A stretch of DNA of 64,000 nt from Torreya grandis (lineage: Eukaryota > Streptophyta > Pinopsida > Cupressales > Taxaceae). Positions 11,572-23,948 of this stretch are shown piece after piece. Numbering within the stretch: the stretch's first letter is position 1; each line of letters starts with the position of its first letter. Location: the NCBI GenBank assembly GCA_037957365.1, contig JARHVA010006306.1, positions 1-64,000 on the forward strand. The letters are read 5' to 3'. The notes beneath the pieces were generated by a model. It had not been told where the DNA came from and ran no database searches. It saw only the letters and a program-made list of their open reading frames with translations. The position numbers and the translations under genes are program-made.

Positions 11572-12610
11572 CTACTGTAATGATAAAAGGCCCTCTCTAG
11601 TTTGGTTTAAATTTCCCTTTATGCTTCTTCTCAGCCATGGTATTATTTTGTTTTTCTTTAAAATCAAGATCACTGAGTTCAAATGTTTGATACTTAACAT
11701 GCTGATTATAGTTGTCTTTGAGTTAGTTTTGATATGCTTGAAGATTTTTGAGTGTAGATATGCATTTATCATCAAGTAGGTATAGCTCTTGTATGTGAGT
11801 TACTCAATAGTCATGATCATCTAGGACATGCATGAAAGATATGTACATTGAAGGTAATTCAACCTCAATGAGAAGTATGGATTCAATACCATAAAAAAGT
11901 GAGTATGGAGTGGATCTTCTAGGGGTATGATGACTGGTATGGTATGCCAAAAGGGTAAGGAATATCTACAAGTGCCAATCATGACCAACATCATTGACAA
12001 TCTTTTTGATAATATTAACAATGGTTTTGTTGGATGCCTTAGCTTGGCCATTACCTTGAGGGTAGCATGTTGTAGAAAAATGTTATGTTATGTTATATTC
12101 AATACATAGTTGATCTATATCCTTGTTCTTAAATGATCCTCCACTATCATACATAAAATTAGAGGGGATACCATAGTGGCAAAGTAGATGGATAAAGATG
12201 AATTTAGAAATTTACTTTCTAGTTATGTGAGTGGTATAGCTTCAATGCACTTAGTGAAATATTCAGTGGTGATAAGGATATGTTTATGGCTATAAGATGA
12301 AGTGGGGTTGATATTACCAATGAGGTCAAGTCCCCATATATAAAATGGCCATGGTGTCAATATCAATTTCAAATTTTTTGCTAGGGCATTAATCAAATTA
12401 GCATGTCATTGACATTTGTCACACTTCTTTACATATGTAGTGGAATTTGAATCCATCATGGGCTAATAATAAATAGTACATAAGAGAGTTTTGGATAGGA
12501 CTACCTCACTCTAATGAGATCCACATACTCCATGAACTTCTCTTAATGCTAGTGCAGACTCTGCCATAGTTAAACAATGAAGCATAGTTCCATCAAAATT
12601 GTGATAATAA
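11572..12610 (-). pseudogene. Integrase (element Y)
   Basis: Minus-strand pieces follow integrase order. A zinc-finger end reads KKCDKCQ (about 12403-12445), and the core reads PWPFYIWGLDLIGNI (about 12310-12360), then ITTEYFTKCIEAIPL (about 12235-12290). A C-terminal part at 11821-12051 reads ILSKRLSMMLVMIGTCRYS, followed by PFWHTIP. A basic tail at about 11580-11640 contains KGNLNQTREGLL, like the GKLxPNWEGPY motif of Tat integrases. The enzyme inserts cDNA into the host chromosome. Several stops and frameshifts separate the pieces, so it is inactive. It directly follows the second RNase H in the polyprotein. Confidence 0.85.
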
Positions 12611-12849
12611 CAGGTGGATCCAAGTAGATTATAATGAGTAGAATGATGAATGAAGGCTTTGGTTTATTTTTGAGATAGGTTAGGTGGTATAAACTAGTCA
12701 TGAAGGTAGTTTTAAAGGTCTGAGTAACAAATAGAATTAGGACCAATAATATCACAAATCATTATAGCAGTTGAAGGTTCATGAGCTGGTGCTGACAATT
12801 TTATGATAAGGAATTGATACTCTAGCTTTATCTATTTATCAAATTAGAG

Positions 12850-13260
12850 AGACAATAATAACCATGGAATCTATAGTTTTGTTACTATCTCTTGGTATGT
12901 GCTCAAAGTAAATGTTGGCAATTTGTTGCTTAAGATTGTCAACCATGGATTTATATGGAACTAGCTTGTCATCTTTGGTCTAAAAATTATCTATGACTTG
13001 ATTGATGACTAGATGAGAATCACCATAAACTTGGATATGAGATATGTTCTAATTAACTAATTTTTAAAATCTTGAAATAAGTGCTTCATACTCATCCATG
13101 TTGTTTATACAAAAAAAGCTAATTCTAAATGATTTAAGGATTAGATCCCCCTATGGTGTAATAAATAATAGGCATGACCTTGATCCATGTGTAGTAAATA
13201 AAAAATAAAAATACATATTATAGGTCTTCTCCTCAAGGGGTGTTTCAATGATGATCATTA
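12850..13260 (-). pseudogene. Second (archaeal-type) RNase H domain, element Y
   Basis: The minus strand reads NNMDEYEALISRF, then IQVYGDSHLVINQVID, LVPYKSMVDNLKQQ and FEHIPRDSN. These match the extra RNase H of Tat/Ogre elements: NNxAEYEAL, GDSxLVxxQxxG and HIPRxxNxxAD. The acidic residues of EYEAL and GDS remain. The domain sits between the ordinary RNase H and integrase, which is the defining Tat arrangement. In the family it is thought to supplement template removal. Stops break the frame. Confidence 0.8.
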
Positions 13261-13444
13261 TGTATTCATCAAGAAATTGAAATGTGAGTGGACACATCTG
13301 TGAGAGGTGCTTTTACAAGTTGATCTACAATAACTTGTCCCTTGATTTCCTTCTAATTGAGATACTCTATGTAAAAATCACTAATAAGAATGATATATTT
13401 AGCCATTATACCTTATAAAGCTATTTTAGATAGTATATACTTGA

Positions 13445-14710
13445 TCAATATACTTTTGAAATGCCCATGGTCTTATTATTCAACATGTAATGGCACAATT
13501 TTTGAACTATGAAGACCATGGCTAGACAAGATTTTGCAATAGGTGCATAGTTATGTTCATATGTAACCAAAGTATGGATTAGGTAATATATGGTATTATA
13601 TTTTCTATTTTCATCATGTTTAGCCAAGATTTCCCTTAGAGCACGGTCAATAGCTGATAGGTATAACAAAAATGACTTTCCTGACATAGGATGTAATAAA
13701 ATAGGTAGATTAACAAGACAGTCCTTGAGTTGTTGAAAAGCTTTTTGGCAGTGATCATCCCAGTGAAATGAAACTCCCTTATTCAAAAGGTGTGTAAATG
13801 GATGGTACTTTTCTAATAACTAATATATAAAGCATTGGATTGACTGGATTTTACCCTACAAACTATGAAGTTACTTTAAATTGGTTGGTGGTGGCATCTC
13901 AGTTATAGCATGGACTTTAGTCAGATTGAATTTAATACCTCTATGAGACACAATGAAGCCATGTAATTTTCTTGAAGTTACATTAAACACACATTTATTT
14001 GGATTGAGTCTAACTTTGTACTCCTATAATCTTTCAAATTTATTACACATCACTACTAGATGGTCAACCCTAGTTTTGGATTTTCCTAATATGTCATCGA
14101 CATATCCTTTAACAATATCATGCATCATATCATGGAATATGATATTCATGGCTCTTTGATATGTAGCTCTAACATTCTTAAGGCCAAATTACATTACTTG
14201 ATAACAAAATTTTCCCCACAGAGTGGTGAATGCTATTTTATGTTGGTCTTTTGGTGTTATTCTAATCTGGTTATATCCTAAAAAGCCATCCATGAGTGAA
14301 AGTGTTTCATAAACTATAATGGATTCAATGATCATGTTGATATTAGGTAAAAGAAAATCATGTATAGGATAAGATTTATTTATGTCTCAAAAATTAGTAA
14401 AATTTTTGATCCCTTCAGGCTTTCTACTAATAGGTACAACATTAGAGATATATTCAAAGTAATCAATGGATCAGATGCATCCTACTTCTAAGAGTTTTTC
14501 CAACTCTTTCTCTACCAATAAAATAATGTGAGGATGAATCTTACATAGATTTTGTTTAAATGGTTTGGCATCAAGATTAACCAAAAGGTGGTGTAAAACC
14601 ATGGCAGGGTCTAAAATTGGCATGTCAGAATAGGCCCATGTAAAGATATCTACAAATTCTCTCAATAGAGCTATAAAGACATCATGTTCTTCCTCAGTGA
14701 GGCACACATC
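13445..14710 (-). pseudogene. Reverse transcriptase and first RNase H (element Y)
   Basis: An open piece at 14471-14707 begins the RT: FVDIFTWAYSDMPILDP, followed by KLLEVGCI. Next come SLMDGFLGYNQI-type and FGLKNVRATYQRAMN motifs, then the catalytic box YVDDILGKSKT with YVDD at 14093-14104. The RNase H connection lies at 13445-13786 with FHWDDHCQKAFQQLKDCL and YEHNYAPIAKSCLA. The order and motifs are those of Tat-type pol. One stop is a TGA where relatives have arginine (F-R-D-L-N), at 14387-14389. The YVDD box is intact, but stops and shifts elsewhere make it non-functional. Confidence 0.9.
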
Positions 14711-15990
14711 TAATTTTATCTATTTTAGGTCTAATGGAGTCCAACTATTTACCTTTATTGTATCTTTGACTAGAAGAGCCAAACCATCTTCTAGGATAGT
14801 AGGCAATGACCTGAACTATTGGATTATGTTAAGGTCCTCCATTAGGACTTGTCCCTCAACTTATCTTAGGCATGCTAAATCTAAGTCCCCTAATGGGAGA
14901 TCTAGCCATGTGACAAAATAGTTATAAATTCTTGAATAATTTGATCAAATACTTATTGTTTCTCAAAGTTAAACTTGAATCCACAGGGAAGTTCATCATT
15001 GGTGGTCTCCTAGTCTAAATTTAAAGAAGAATGAAAAACCCCATATAATGGTACCTAAAATAGGTTTTCACCACTAGAATGGCCTTTATCTTTACTTTTT
15101 CCCTAGTAGAAAGTACCTCAAATAAGTTTTCACTTTTCAACTTTAATGTTTTAATTTTTTTTTTGGCTAAGGGTGTTCACTCTCTCTCCAAAATAGGCTA
15201 CATGATCCAATGTAATTGAGAATATTTATTTCTGATCCTCCAATGGAACATTATCTCTAAGGCCTAAAAAGTCATAGAATGCCTCTTGATTCTAAAACTC
15301 ATCAATTAGTAGAATGGATTCTTGTTGGTCCCAATCTATCAATTGGGGATAATATAAGGGAAATGTTTTACGATGAATGACTAGGGTAAGGGTACAAATG
15401 GCATTGTTATCAAACATGTTGGTTTTAGCTAGGTCATCAAAGGTGAGGCTATGATCAAACTCTGCTTCACTATCAGCATCATCATCACTAGTCACTAGTG
15501 ATGGAGTTTGAATAAGATATGTGGGGTCACCCTAGGTGGTTTAAATCCAATTCCATAAGTTCTTTCATACTTACTCATGGAAATTAGCTTGATGGTTCCT
15601 TACTGATTTGATCCAAGGACTCTTCCTTCATAATTGTGATGATCCATGATCTTATTGAGAATATGATAATTTGAATTTTTATAATAATAAGCTTGGTCAT
15701 CATTGTATAACCATGATTCATCCCCTTCAAGAGGGTCAGGTTCTAGGCTAGATGCTAATAAAAATATAACAGGTCCCTTATCATTATTCTTTTATTACCA
15801 ATACATATGTGGAGTGACTTTAGGTCACCCAAAGGTTTTTAGATTCTAAGGAGGATTGGAAATATGAAATGTATCATGTGTCACAAACTCTCTCAGTCCA
15901 TTATCTAAAATGGTGAAATGATTAGAAGCTTTAGGATGTGGCATGTGGGAAAGGGAATCTAAGGTATTAGGATCTATGTAATTATTTGAT
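14711..15990 (-). pseudogene. Protease-RT linker region (element Y)
   Basis: This 1.3-kb part of the former polyprotein lies between protease and RT. An open piece at 15292-15495 is acidic (DDDADSEAEFDHS). Acidic low-complexity linkers at this place are seen in Tat/Ogre polyproteins. No enzymatic motif was recognised. The plus-strand frame at 14697-14921 is a shadow. Confidence 0.5.
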
Positions 15991-16022
15991 GAAGCATCAA
16001 TAAGTATAGCCTTTCCTTTATC

Positions 16023-16470
16023 CTATTTGGAACTTGGATTCATGTTGTAATAATAATTGTATCTTTGAAATTTAGCCTCAAGATGTTTGTAGTGTTCATA
16101 TGGGTATAAATCTCTTAGAATATTCACTTCCATCCTTAAGTGGGAAAACTTGATACATTGGTGTAGAATTGATAGGACTACATGAATCTCATGTAAGCAA
16201 GGCCTACCTAGAAGCATGTTGTATGATAACTCAAGATCAAGCATATGTAAAAGTGTATCATGGGTCAAATGCCCAATGATAATTGGAAAACTAATGGTGC
16301 CTTATGATTCTTTTTCTTGATTATCATAGGCTTTGATGGTTATCATTTTTGGTTAGAGATCTAACATTGTGTACCCAAGAAGCTTGATGAGATTTAGAGA
16401 CAATATGTTGAGGCTTGATCCATTGTCTATAAGGACCCATTTCAATTTATATAAAATTTTATGTATAATA
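16023..16470 (-). pseudogene. Aspartic protease (element Y)
   Basis: The minus strand reads WVLIDNGSSLNILSL, with the active-site triplet region DNGSS at 16413-16427. About 60 codons later comes SYNMLLGRPCLHEIHVVLSI (about 16150-16230), then HQCIKF. The pair LIDxGSS and YNxLLGRPxxH is characteristic of Tat/Ogre proteases, which cleave the Gag-Pol precursor. The usual D-T/S-G is D-N-G here, a change also found in plant Tat elements. The frame is shifted between the two halves. Confidence 0.85.
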
Positions 16471-17399
16471 GGTTATTATGGAGTAGTCAAAGGGAAGACA
16501 TATTGCTTTGGTTGAATGTGACTTATTGGGTAGGAGCTAGGTGTGCAACTAAAGCTTGAAATTTATCGAGGGATATGTCACTAGCAATAGTGGATTGGGT
16601 TAAAAACTCATTTAAGATGTTCTTGTAGATTATTGACATTCACAACAAATCTAAAATAGAAATTTGTGCTGTGTCTTCAGTAATTGTTCCATAATATCAA
16701 ACTTCTTATCTTGGCTAGGAATGAATGGTTCATTTTGAGGATGAATGGTTGGTTAGATGATAGGTAAAGTGGTAGATGGTTGTGGGACTGGGATAGTAAT
16801 CTTTGACCTCTGAGTTGTGATTTCACAATTAGGATTAAATATTAAACAATTATTGATAGTAAATGCTAGGAATAGTGTGGGACTAGATAAGACAAGTCTC
16901 GATTGCCGATACACTCGCATGTGATCATGTGGCAAGGATGAGTTATTGATATAAGGTCCGAAAGGGGAAGTCCTAGTTTGTTGGTTTGTTTATATTCACT
17001 CCCATGTCAAATAAGGATTATCCATGTAATTTGGTAAAATGTTGCTATTTAGCAATGGTCTAGGTTGATTAGTGCTTGGTCTAGGATTAATGGAGATGGT
17101 ATTAATGCTACCCCCTGCAATATGACCTACAACCCTATTGTAGTCATTATGCAAATACATGGTAGGTTTTTTGGTTGTTACCATTTTGACCTTGGTTTTG
17201 TCTATTATTCTATCATCGTTGGTTCTGCTACTAATTTTATTTATTCTACTAGTTTAGCCTTTGATTTTGATACTATTGATTTTACTGTTGCGCTGGCCAT
17301 TATTATTGTTGTTACTGATTATTCTATTGTTGTTGATTTTTATGTCAAGGAAAGGGGTCTTGATAAATCCCAAGATTTTTATTAGAAGTGGAACCATAA

Positions 17400-20329
17400 T
17401 TATCCAATGTTATCTCCCCATTCTCTAACATATTTTCAATTAAATGCTTGATTTAGACACATCTTTGTAGATTATGCCTATTGACTTGATGATAGTCATA
17501 TATTTCATTTTCATGGTACTAATTAGGATAAGGAATGCCTTGTAGATAATGCTTTGGTATAGGCCAAATAATTAGATTAGCAATAAAAATATTGAAAAAT
17601 ACAAATTTAATAGGTTATTCTAGGTCACTAAAGACATGAAATGCAGGCATGATTCTCTTAAGAGGAAGAGTTTGTAATGGTAAAGGATATTTTATTTATT
17701 ATGCAAGTCTTGGTTTTTATGCTTGTGATATTGGTTGGAGAGGTTGATAGGTAGGAATAAGCTAAAAAGGTGGTGTAGATGATGTTTTCACTATTTTTAC
17801 ATGATGTGATTTAATTACTCCATTTCTCACAACATTCCTAGTGTGGTTAAATTGTTTCGGTCTTTCTTGGTTATTAGCCTATGCCAATTACGATGCTTGC
17901 ATTTGAATGGGATGATAATGTTGGATATTTAATTTATTGGTACCTTGATTTTGATTAGTTAAATTAAGCTTAATGACACCTTTATTGATGATTACTTTCT
18001 CAATCAATAAACCTTTATAAATGATGTTTTTGAAAGTATGTGCACATTGTAGTTCCAGATGATAAGCTATCTCACTATGCAAATTTTTGGTAAACATAAT
18101 AGCTAATTGTATATCTATTAAATTATAGGTGAAATTACTTGTAAGGGCTCTCCATCACTATATATAACTTTAAAAACTCTCACTATCCTTTTGCTTTGCT
18201 TGCGTTAAGTCCACTAATGAAATCTCATGCTTGAGATTATAGGAAAAGTGCTACACAAACTTATCAGAAAGATCATCAAAGTGTGTTACTAAATTTTTGG
18301 GCAACTTTAAGAACCACTCCAAGGCTTATCCAACCAAGCTCCTTGTAAATAATATCAAAAGGTATATGCCACTATATGCCACTAGTTGACATGCGATAAA
18401 GAATTTAGCTAAATGGGCCTTAGGGTCACCTTTTCCTTTGTATCTGTTCATTTTTGATGGGTTCATATCCCAGAGGAAATGTTATCTACAAATAATCCAT
18501 GTTGAAAGGATAGGAAAACACATCATCCAATTAGAAATTTTTAGTCTATTTTTGAGTTTAAATGAAATAAATTATATCCTTCATCTATTGTAATTCTTGG
18601 GATAGGAAACTAGAAGGAACATTGGTTTGAGGGAGAATATTGGTTTGGATAGATGGTTGGGAGGTCACAAGTGGGACCCTTTGACTAGGGCATGATGGAG
18701 ATACCTATTGGGTTATATTGGTTTGGTTGGGGAATGGACCAATAATATGTACACATGGATTAAGATGTACATGAAATTACACATTTGGTTGTGTGATATT
18801 CTAGTTTGGGTTGGTAATAAAGGATTGAATTAGAGGATTTTGTGGTTGGGATGGAGGGATATAACTATATTGTGCCTATTTTGGTTGAAAAGGGACATGA
18901 TACTAACTAATTAAACCTTGTTGTTGAGTGGGAACTTGTGGACCAAGACCTTGTCTCTGAATTTGTGGCACATTTTGAACCACTAGTTATCTACCAGGTA
19001 CTTGAGAAACATAGGAACCTCATTATTTAATGAATCCCTATGGAGACATGAAAATAGGTTACAAATTTAGCATCTATCACTAACCAATATTTGCATGTTA
19101 TTGAATAATCATTGCTTGATTTTGGATTGGCATATTAGTCTATGATTGAAGAGGTATGTTTGTCATTACTTGGTGAGGTAGAACATTAGTTTCCCTTGAT
19201 TGAGGTGGCAATGTATTTATCCTATGGTGCATTGATACACTAGGTTATGCCTATTGTTGTGGAATACTACTCGTTTCTTGTTGAAGAGGAGTAGGATTCA
19301 TCACATTTTGTTATTGAGGCATGACATTGGTCATTGTTTAATTACCTAATCTCATAGGTTATACACTTGAGGAAGTAGATGATTGAGGTTGGGGTGTAGA
19401 AACTCCTATTCCTTGGTATGATGATCTACTTATGGGATTAACTATAGGAACATGTTTTTGGCTAGTTGTTTGCACATTAGTACCACTTTGATCAAGATTG
19501 GAAATTGTTTGTATATTTTCCACTATGTTTGGCTCACTATTCTATGTAGATGCTAAAGACACTTCTTTAATAATGGGCATATGCATGAAGTTATCTATCG
19601 AAGTAGTTTTTATGAATGTGTCAAACTTGGATATTTTTGTCTTGTTAACTCTATCAACACTCCTATTGAAGGAAATAGGTCAATAAGAGGCTTACTCACC
19701 ATGTTCATCTAATTGAAATTATGTTCTATATTTACGTAGGTTTGATATGTTGTCTTCATTTGGTTAAAGTGATCTTCCATGATGTTTTTTCCTTGATTAG
19801 ATATATTAGGGTCTTGATACATTGTTTGGACTAGAGCCATAGGATTTCTAGAAGATGCTTGCTAATCATAAATGATATTATGGGGAACTCTTACTAGACT
19901 TGGTAAATTTTCATGGGGGAAGTTTACTGGAAATTTATCCCCTACCTCTATAGCTCTAACCAAAATCTCATTATTATTCTCTATCAAATGTCACTCAAAC
20001 AAAAATTGATCATATGTGGAAGTTGTATTAGTATAATATGATTATTTAAGAACTAGCTCATACACTATAGGTATTGTAGCTAAGTATTATGTAGTTTATT
20101 ATTGGTCTTGTTCTGAATAAGGTGGTGTGTTAACCAAATAGTTAGGTAAGGGATCTTGGTTTTGTGCCCTTGATTGAGTATTATAAGAGGGATAAGAATC
20201 CATCTCATAAGAAATCTTATCCACATAAGGGTCTTGCACCATTTCTTCCTTCACAATTACATTACTAATCCCTATAGTATACATGAGTCCACTATGATTG
20301 TAGGAATACATGTTGGGATCCATAGTCAA
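17400..20329 (-). pseudogene. gag (element Y)
   Basis: The likely start is the methionine at 20329 (MTMDPNMYSYNHSG). A long, poorly conserved region rich in Gln, Pro and Asn codons follows (about 18600-20100). The capsid-like part at about 17800-18480 reads MNRYKGKGDPKAHLAKFFIA, then ALEWFLKLP, HFDDLSDKFV and NLKHEISLVDL. This is the Tat gag pattern YxGxxDPxxHLxxF with ALxWxxxLP and F-x-F. Gag would form the particle. No zinc knuckle was identified. Many stops interrupt the frame. Confidence 0.8.
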
Positions 20330-22916
20330 TGCTTTATGATAAAAGGGTAAAGAGTTCTACAAACTCTAAAAAAGATAGAATCTAAAATAGATGATGTTCC
20401 AACTTGGTCTAGATTCATCAAAAGTATCAAAAGGTTTATGCAAATATTTGTGAGGAAACAAGCTATCATGAAGTATCTAACTTTTCACTATTCACACAAA
20501 GATAAGCAAGTACATGGACCAAAAATAAAAATTTCAAATTCTAAGGTTGAAGTGTTTCAAATCAATCTAATATAAGAATTTAAAAGTTTCTAGGTCTTTT
20601 GTCCAAATGTGACATCAAAATATAGGCTCAAACAAGGCATGTGCTAGGACTCTTGGCCAAGTGACATCAAAATCTAGACTTTGAAATAGATGAAATTTTT
20701 AATCTAATAGATTTGAAACGCTTCTAACAAACACTAGGCATTTTATTCTTGGACATGAACTTGATCAAATAGGTATAAGGTATGAAATAAAAGGAACTTT
20801 AGAGATAGTTTATTTTCTCATAAATAACGGTATAAAACTTGGTTATTTTGACAAATAAGCTAGACAAAAGATCATAAAAGTACACTTAGATTGTTCTAAA
20901 AATGTAGGAACAAATTTGAACTCTATACAAGAGGGTCTATAAAATAATATTTGAAATGATTTGGGTAGCGTAATGATGCTACACTACCCAAAAAGTGTGA
21001 CAATTTTTTTTAAAAAAAAAATCTCTAAGGCAAAGATAATTTCCCACAATTTTAACAACATAACACTACTTTTCTTGACTCAGAATGTTATGGTACATAG
21101 ACTCAAAGTGCAGGTGTTTAGCACAAAATGGCTTAATTCTATCAAGTGATGACAATGATTATGATTCTCAAATGACCTTCAACCCAAATTGTAAATTAAA
21201 CCTAAGTTCCTTCAAGTTTAGTGCAAATGGAAAACCCACTTAACAAATCAACCCTATGAAATTATAAAGGTGTTATTCCAAATTTAGATTATAAGTGAAG
21301 GACTTAAAATAACTTTGTTAAAGGTCTAGACTCAATTGGGTAGCATAACTGTGCCAAATTGGATGATATGACTCCCAAGCTTTTGATGAACTTTGAACAA
21401 GGTAATCTGATGGTTTCACATGGGCATCATAATGCCTCTTTATTCAAAGGAAAATTAGGACTATGTGTTTTGTTTGAATTATTTGTTTACACCAAGTTTT
21501 GACTTCAAACAAGACTTTAATCTAGGACAAGATCAACTAATTAATCACTCTTAGATCCTAAACTGACAAGGTTTCTTAGTATTGTTAGAATCTACCAATA
21601 TACGTCATTTGAGAGGATTTTAATTGTTCATCCAAAAGTAAATGTACATTATATAGTAGGGTCTTTACATCCCCATTCTCTCAAATGATATTACTATGAC
21701 ATAGACCTTAAGGCACACCTTGTACCAACAATACTTTCATGGAAAGTGGGATTTGTCTAAGTTCTAACAAGTTTCCAAACATTCTAGGGGAATTAATTGT
21801 ACAATGACTTTCATGCAAAATAATGCAAATGAAAAGCATAGATTTTGGGTCCATATCATTTATTTTGCTTCAAAAAGGTCTAGTCCTTTTGGCAACCACT
21901 ACATCATGTTGTTCACTCAGTGTAGTGCAATGTCCAAAGTGCCACTACATCCCATGTGAAACTCCAATTAGGATCCAAATGAAGTCAATGCCAGGAGGTG
22001 AAATCCCAGGTTAAAGCTTCTCTAAATAACTCATGAGAGGTGATGAAGTCCCCCTCACAAGATAAGTTTGCATAAAAATAAAGAAAGCATGAAAGTAGAC
22101 ATAATTTAGTGTCATTTTTAAGGTCACCCAAACTTTGATGAGTTTTTAGGGAGTGATTTAGATGAATTTCTTTCTAAGCCTTGGATTAGGCTACTTGTAA
22201 TATGAATGGTGCATTTTATTCCAAGGGTTCCCTAAAGGGGAAAAATAGAAGAGCATACATGCAACACCCCTCTTTTTTCCAAACAAATATTTAACTTAAA
22301 CAACTAAGTAAATAAAAAAACTTGGAAAGGTGAGTTCATTTTTAAGCCCAAATGGAAAATGAGGTGGTTTTCATTTGACCCCTTTGTCTTAGTTGTAACT
22401 TTGAAAACTAATGCTAAAAACTCACTTAAGTACCTAAATATTACTTTAAGCACCCAAAATAATGTTCCTAATTCATTTTAAGCATGCACATGGTGATATA
22501 AATATGTTTTTAGCAAATGTCAAGCTTGGTCATTAAACAAAAATATTAACATGTCTTTTATCCTTGAAGCTCTTTTGGGTTTGAAACAATGAACTTTAAA
22601 AAAAGAGCTCTTGGGTTTATGTTTTAAGAAAAACATAGTGACTGATATCAGTTATATAACTGATGATGGTTATATTTTCTAACTGATGATGGTTATCTAA
22701 CCAACATCAGTTATACCAATGTGATAGATGATATCTATCCAAATGATGCCAATTTTAATAACTAACATTTGTTATTGTGTAAACACATAACAAACAAAAA
22801 AATGACAAAACAAAGTTAGAAAATAATTTCTTAAGAGTTTTAATGATCTAAATGAATATTTTTAAGCTAAAAAATTATCTTCATCATGTGTGGGATACAT
22901 CTAGTCCCATCAGGCA
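20330..22916 (-). other. Leader between 5' LTR and gag of element Y
   Basis: This 2.6 kb has no recognisable coding on either strand. Short frames at 20961-21149 and 21823-22014 show no family motifs. Directly after the LTR end the minus strand reads TGCCTGATGGGACTAG, which could be a decayed primer site, but the tRNA cannot be named. Around 22637-22710 there is a cluster containing the perfect 12-mer palindrome actgatatcagt and two copies of aactgatgatggttat. Confidence 0.5.
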
Positions 22917-23948
22917 TGCCATTATGTGATCTATGAATTTAACTCAAGAGAGGATGGTTAGTATGGTGTTAGTTTCAAAATGAAAACAAAATGAAAGAAA
23001 GAGACTAAATAACATAATATTTCTAGGCCTAGACACTAGTGAGAGAATAGATAACAAAAATAAATAAAACATAACTATCATGAAAAGGAAACCCTCTTTT
23101 ACCTTCCTTGAATACTCCAAAATGTGTGTTGTAGTGGCTTTTTTGGCTTGTGCTCATGAAGCCCTTGGCAATGGAAGCTTGGCTACCTCCATCTCTTCTT
23201 GGCACCTTTGGCTTATGGATTGTCTTGGCTTGGAATAAATTTGGCATGGTAACACTAATTAAAATTGCATATTGAATATATTTGTGCATTATAAATTTTA
23301 ACCACAATAGTTTAGAAATGATGTTCATGGCATCTCTATTTATAGATTTTTGAGAATTTCTAGAATCAACCTGAACCATCCATCCTAAGATTGAGATGTA
23401 TGGTTGAGGATTAACTCAATTTTTTTAATTAATTTTATAATTATCCTTATCATGACATTGGAATAAGGGACAATTGAGAGGCTTGGAGGGCATCATGGAA
23501 GGCATTGATGAGGCATGGAAGGCACGAATCTTGATATTTGTGGCATTTATGGCCTAGGGATGTCTTCCAAAGAAATGAGGTCACCTGATGATAGATATAT
23601 TCAATATATATTTCCAAAAATAAATTTTCAACTAGTTTCCATGGAATTCTTAATTAGTCGTTGATTTGGGTTACTTAGCTCTTAAGTATGTTTAAGCACT
23701 TTGTGCACAAATTACTCAAATTGATCAAAATACCTTGTTATTGGTCCAAAACTTGATTGGATTGGATTTGGAAGGTGATTTTAGATGTGTTGGAACCATA
23801 TTCCCATTTAGGATGTTACTGAAAACAAATAATAAAGGCATGCATCTTTTGTAAGATTTTTTATAGGAAAGAACAATCTAGAGCACCCAAGTGCAAAATT
23901 GGCATTTTGACTCTAAATGTTCAGATCAAAGTTAGCTGCCCATAAATT
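22917..23948 (-). repeat. 5' LTR of element Y, lacking its first 160 bp or so
   Basis: It is a direct copy of 7898-8932, including the TATA box and the block near gagaggatggttagtatgg. Similarity stops abruptly at about 23948, where the left LTR continues for about 164 bases to TGTAGACACC. The loss removes the U3 start and any target-site duplication. Confidence 0.85.
23334..23345 (-). promoter_or_regulatory. TATA box in 5' LTR of Y
   Basis: The minus strand reads CTATAAATAGAG, identical to the box in the 3' LTR. It would place the transcript start roughly 30 bases downstream on the minus strand. Confidence 0.65.

Larger units (their letters stand above)
7898..23948 (-). mobile_element. Tat/Ogre-type Ty3/gypsy element Y, near full length
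   Basis: This 16-kb minus-strand element has two LTRs (7898-9096 and 22917-23948), a polypurine tract, gag, protease, RT, RNase H, a second RNase H and integrase. The extra RNase H, the protease end LLGRPCLHE, and the LTR start TGTAGACACC after AGGGGCAAAT all point to the Tat clade. There is about 2.6 kb of leader before gag and 2.4 kb between integrase and the 3' LTR. All frames carry stops and shifts. No target-site duplication was found, because the 5' LTR has lost its first 160 bases or so. Confidence 0.9.

Noticed and set aside
17065..17385. 106-residue plus-strand frame rich in Ile, Val and Asp
   Set aside because: It is antisense to the gag-protease part of Y. Its composition mirrors Asn/Gln-rich repeats on the coding strand.
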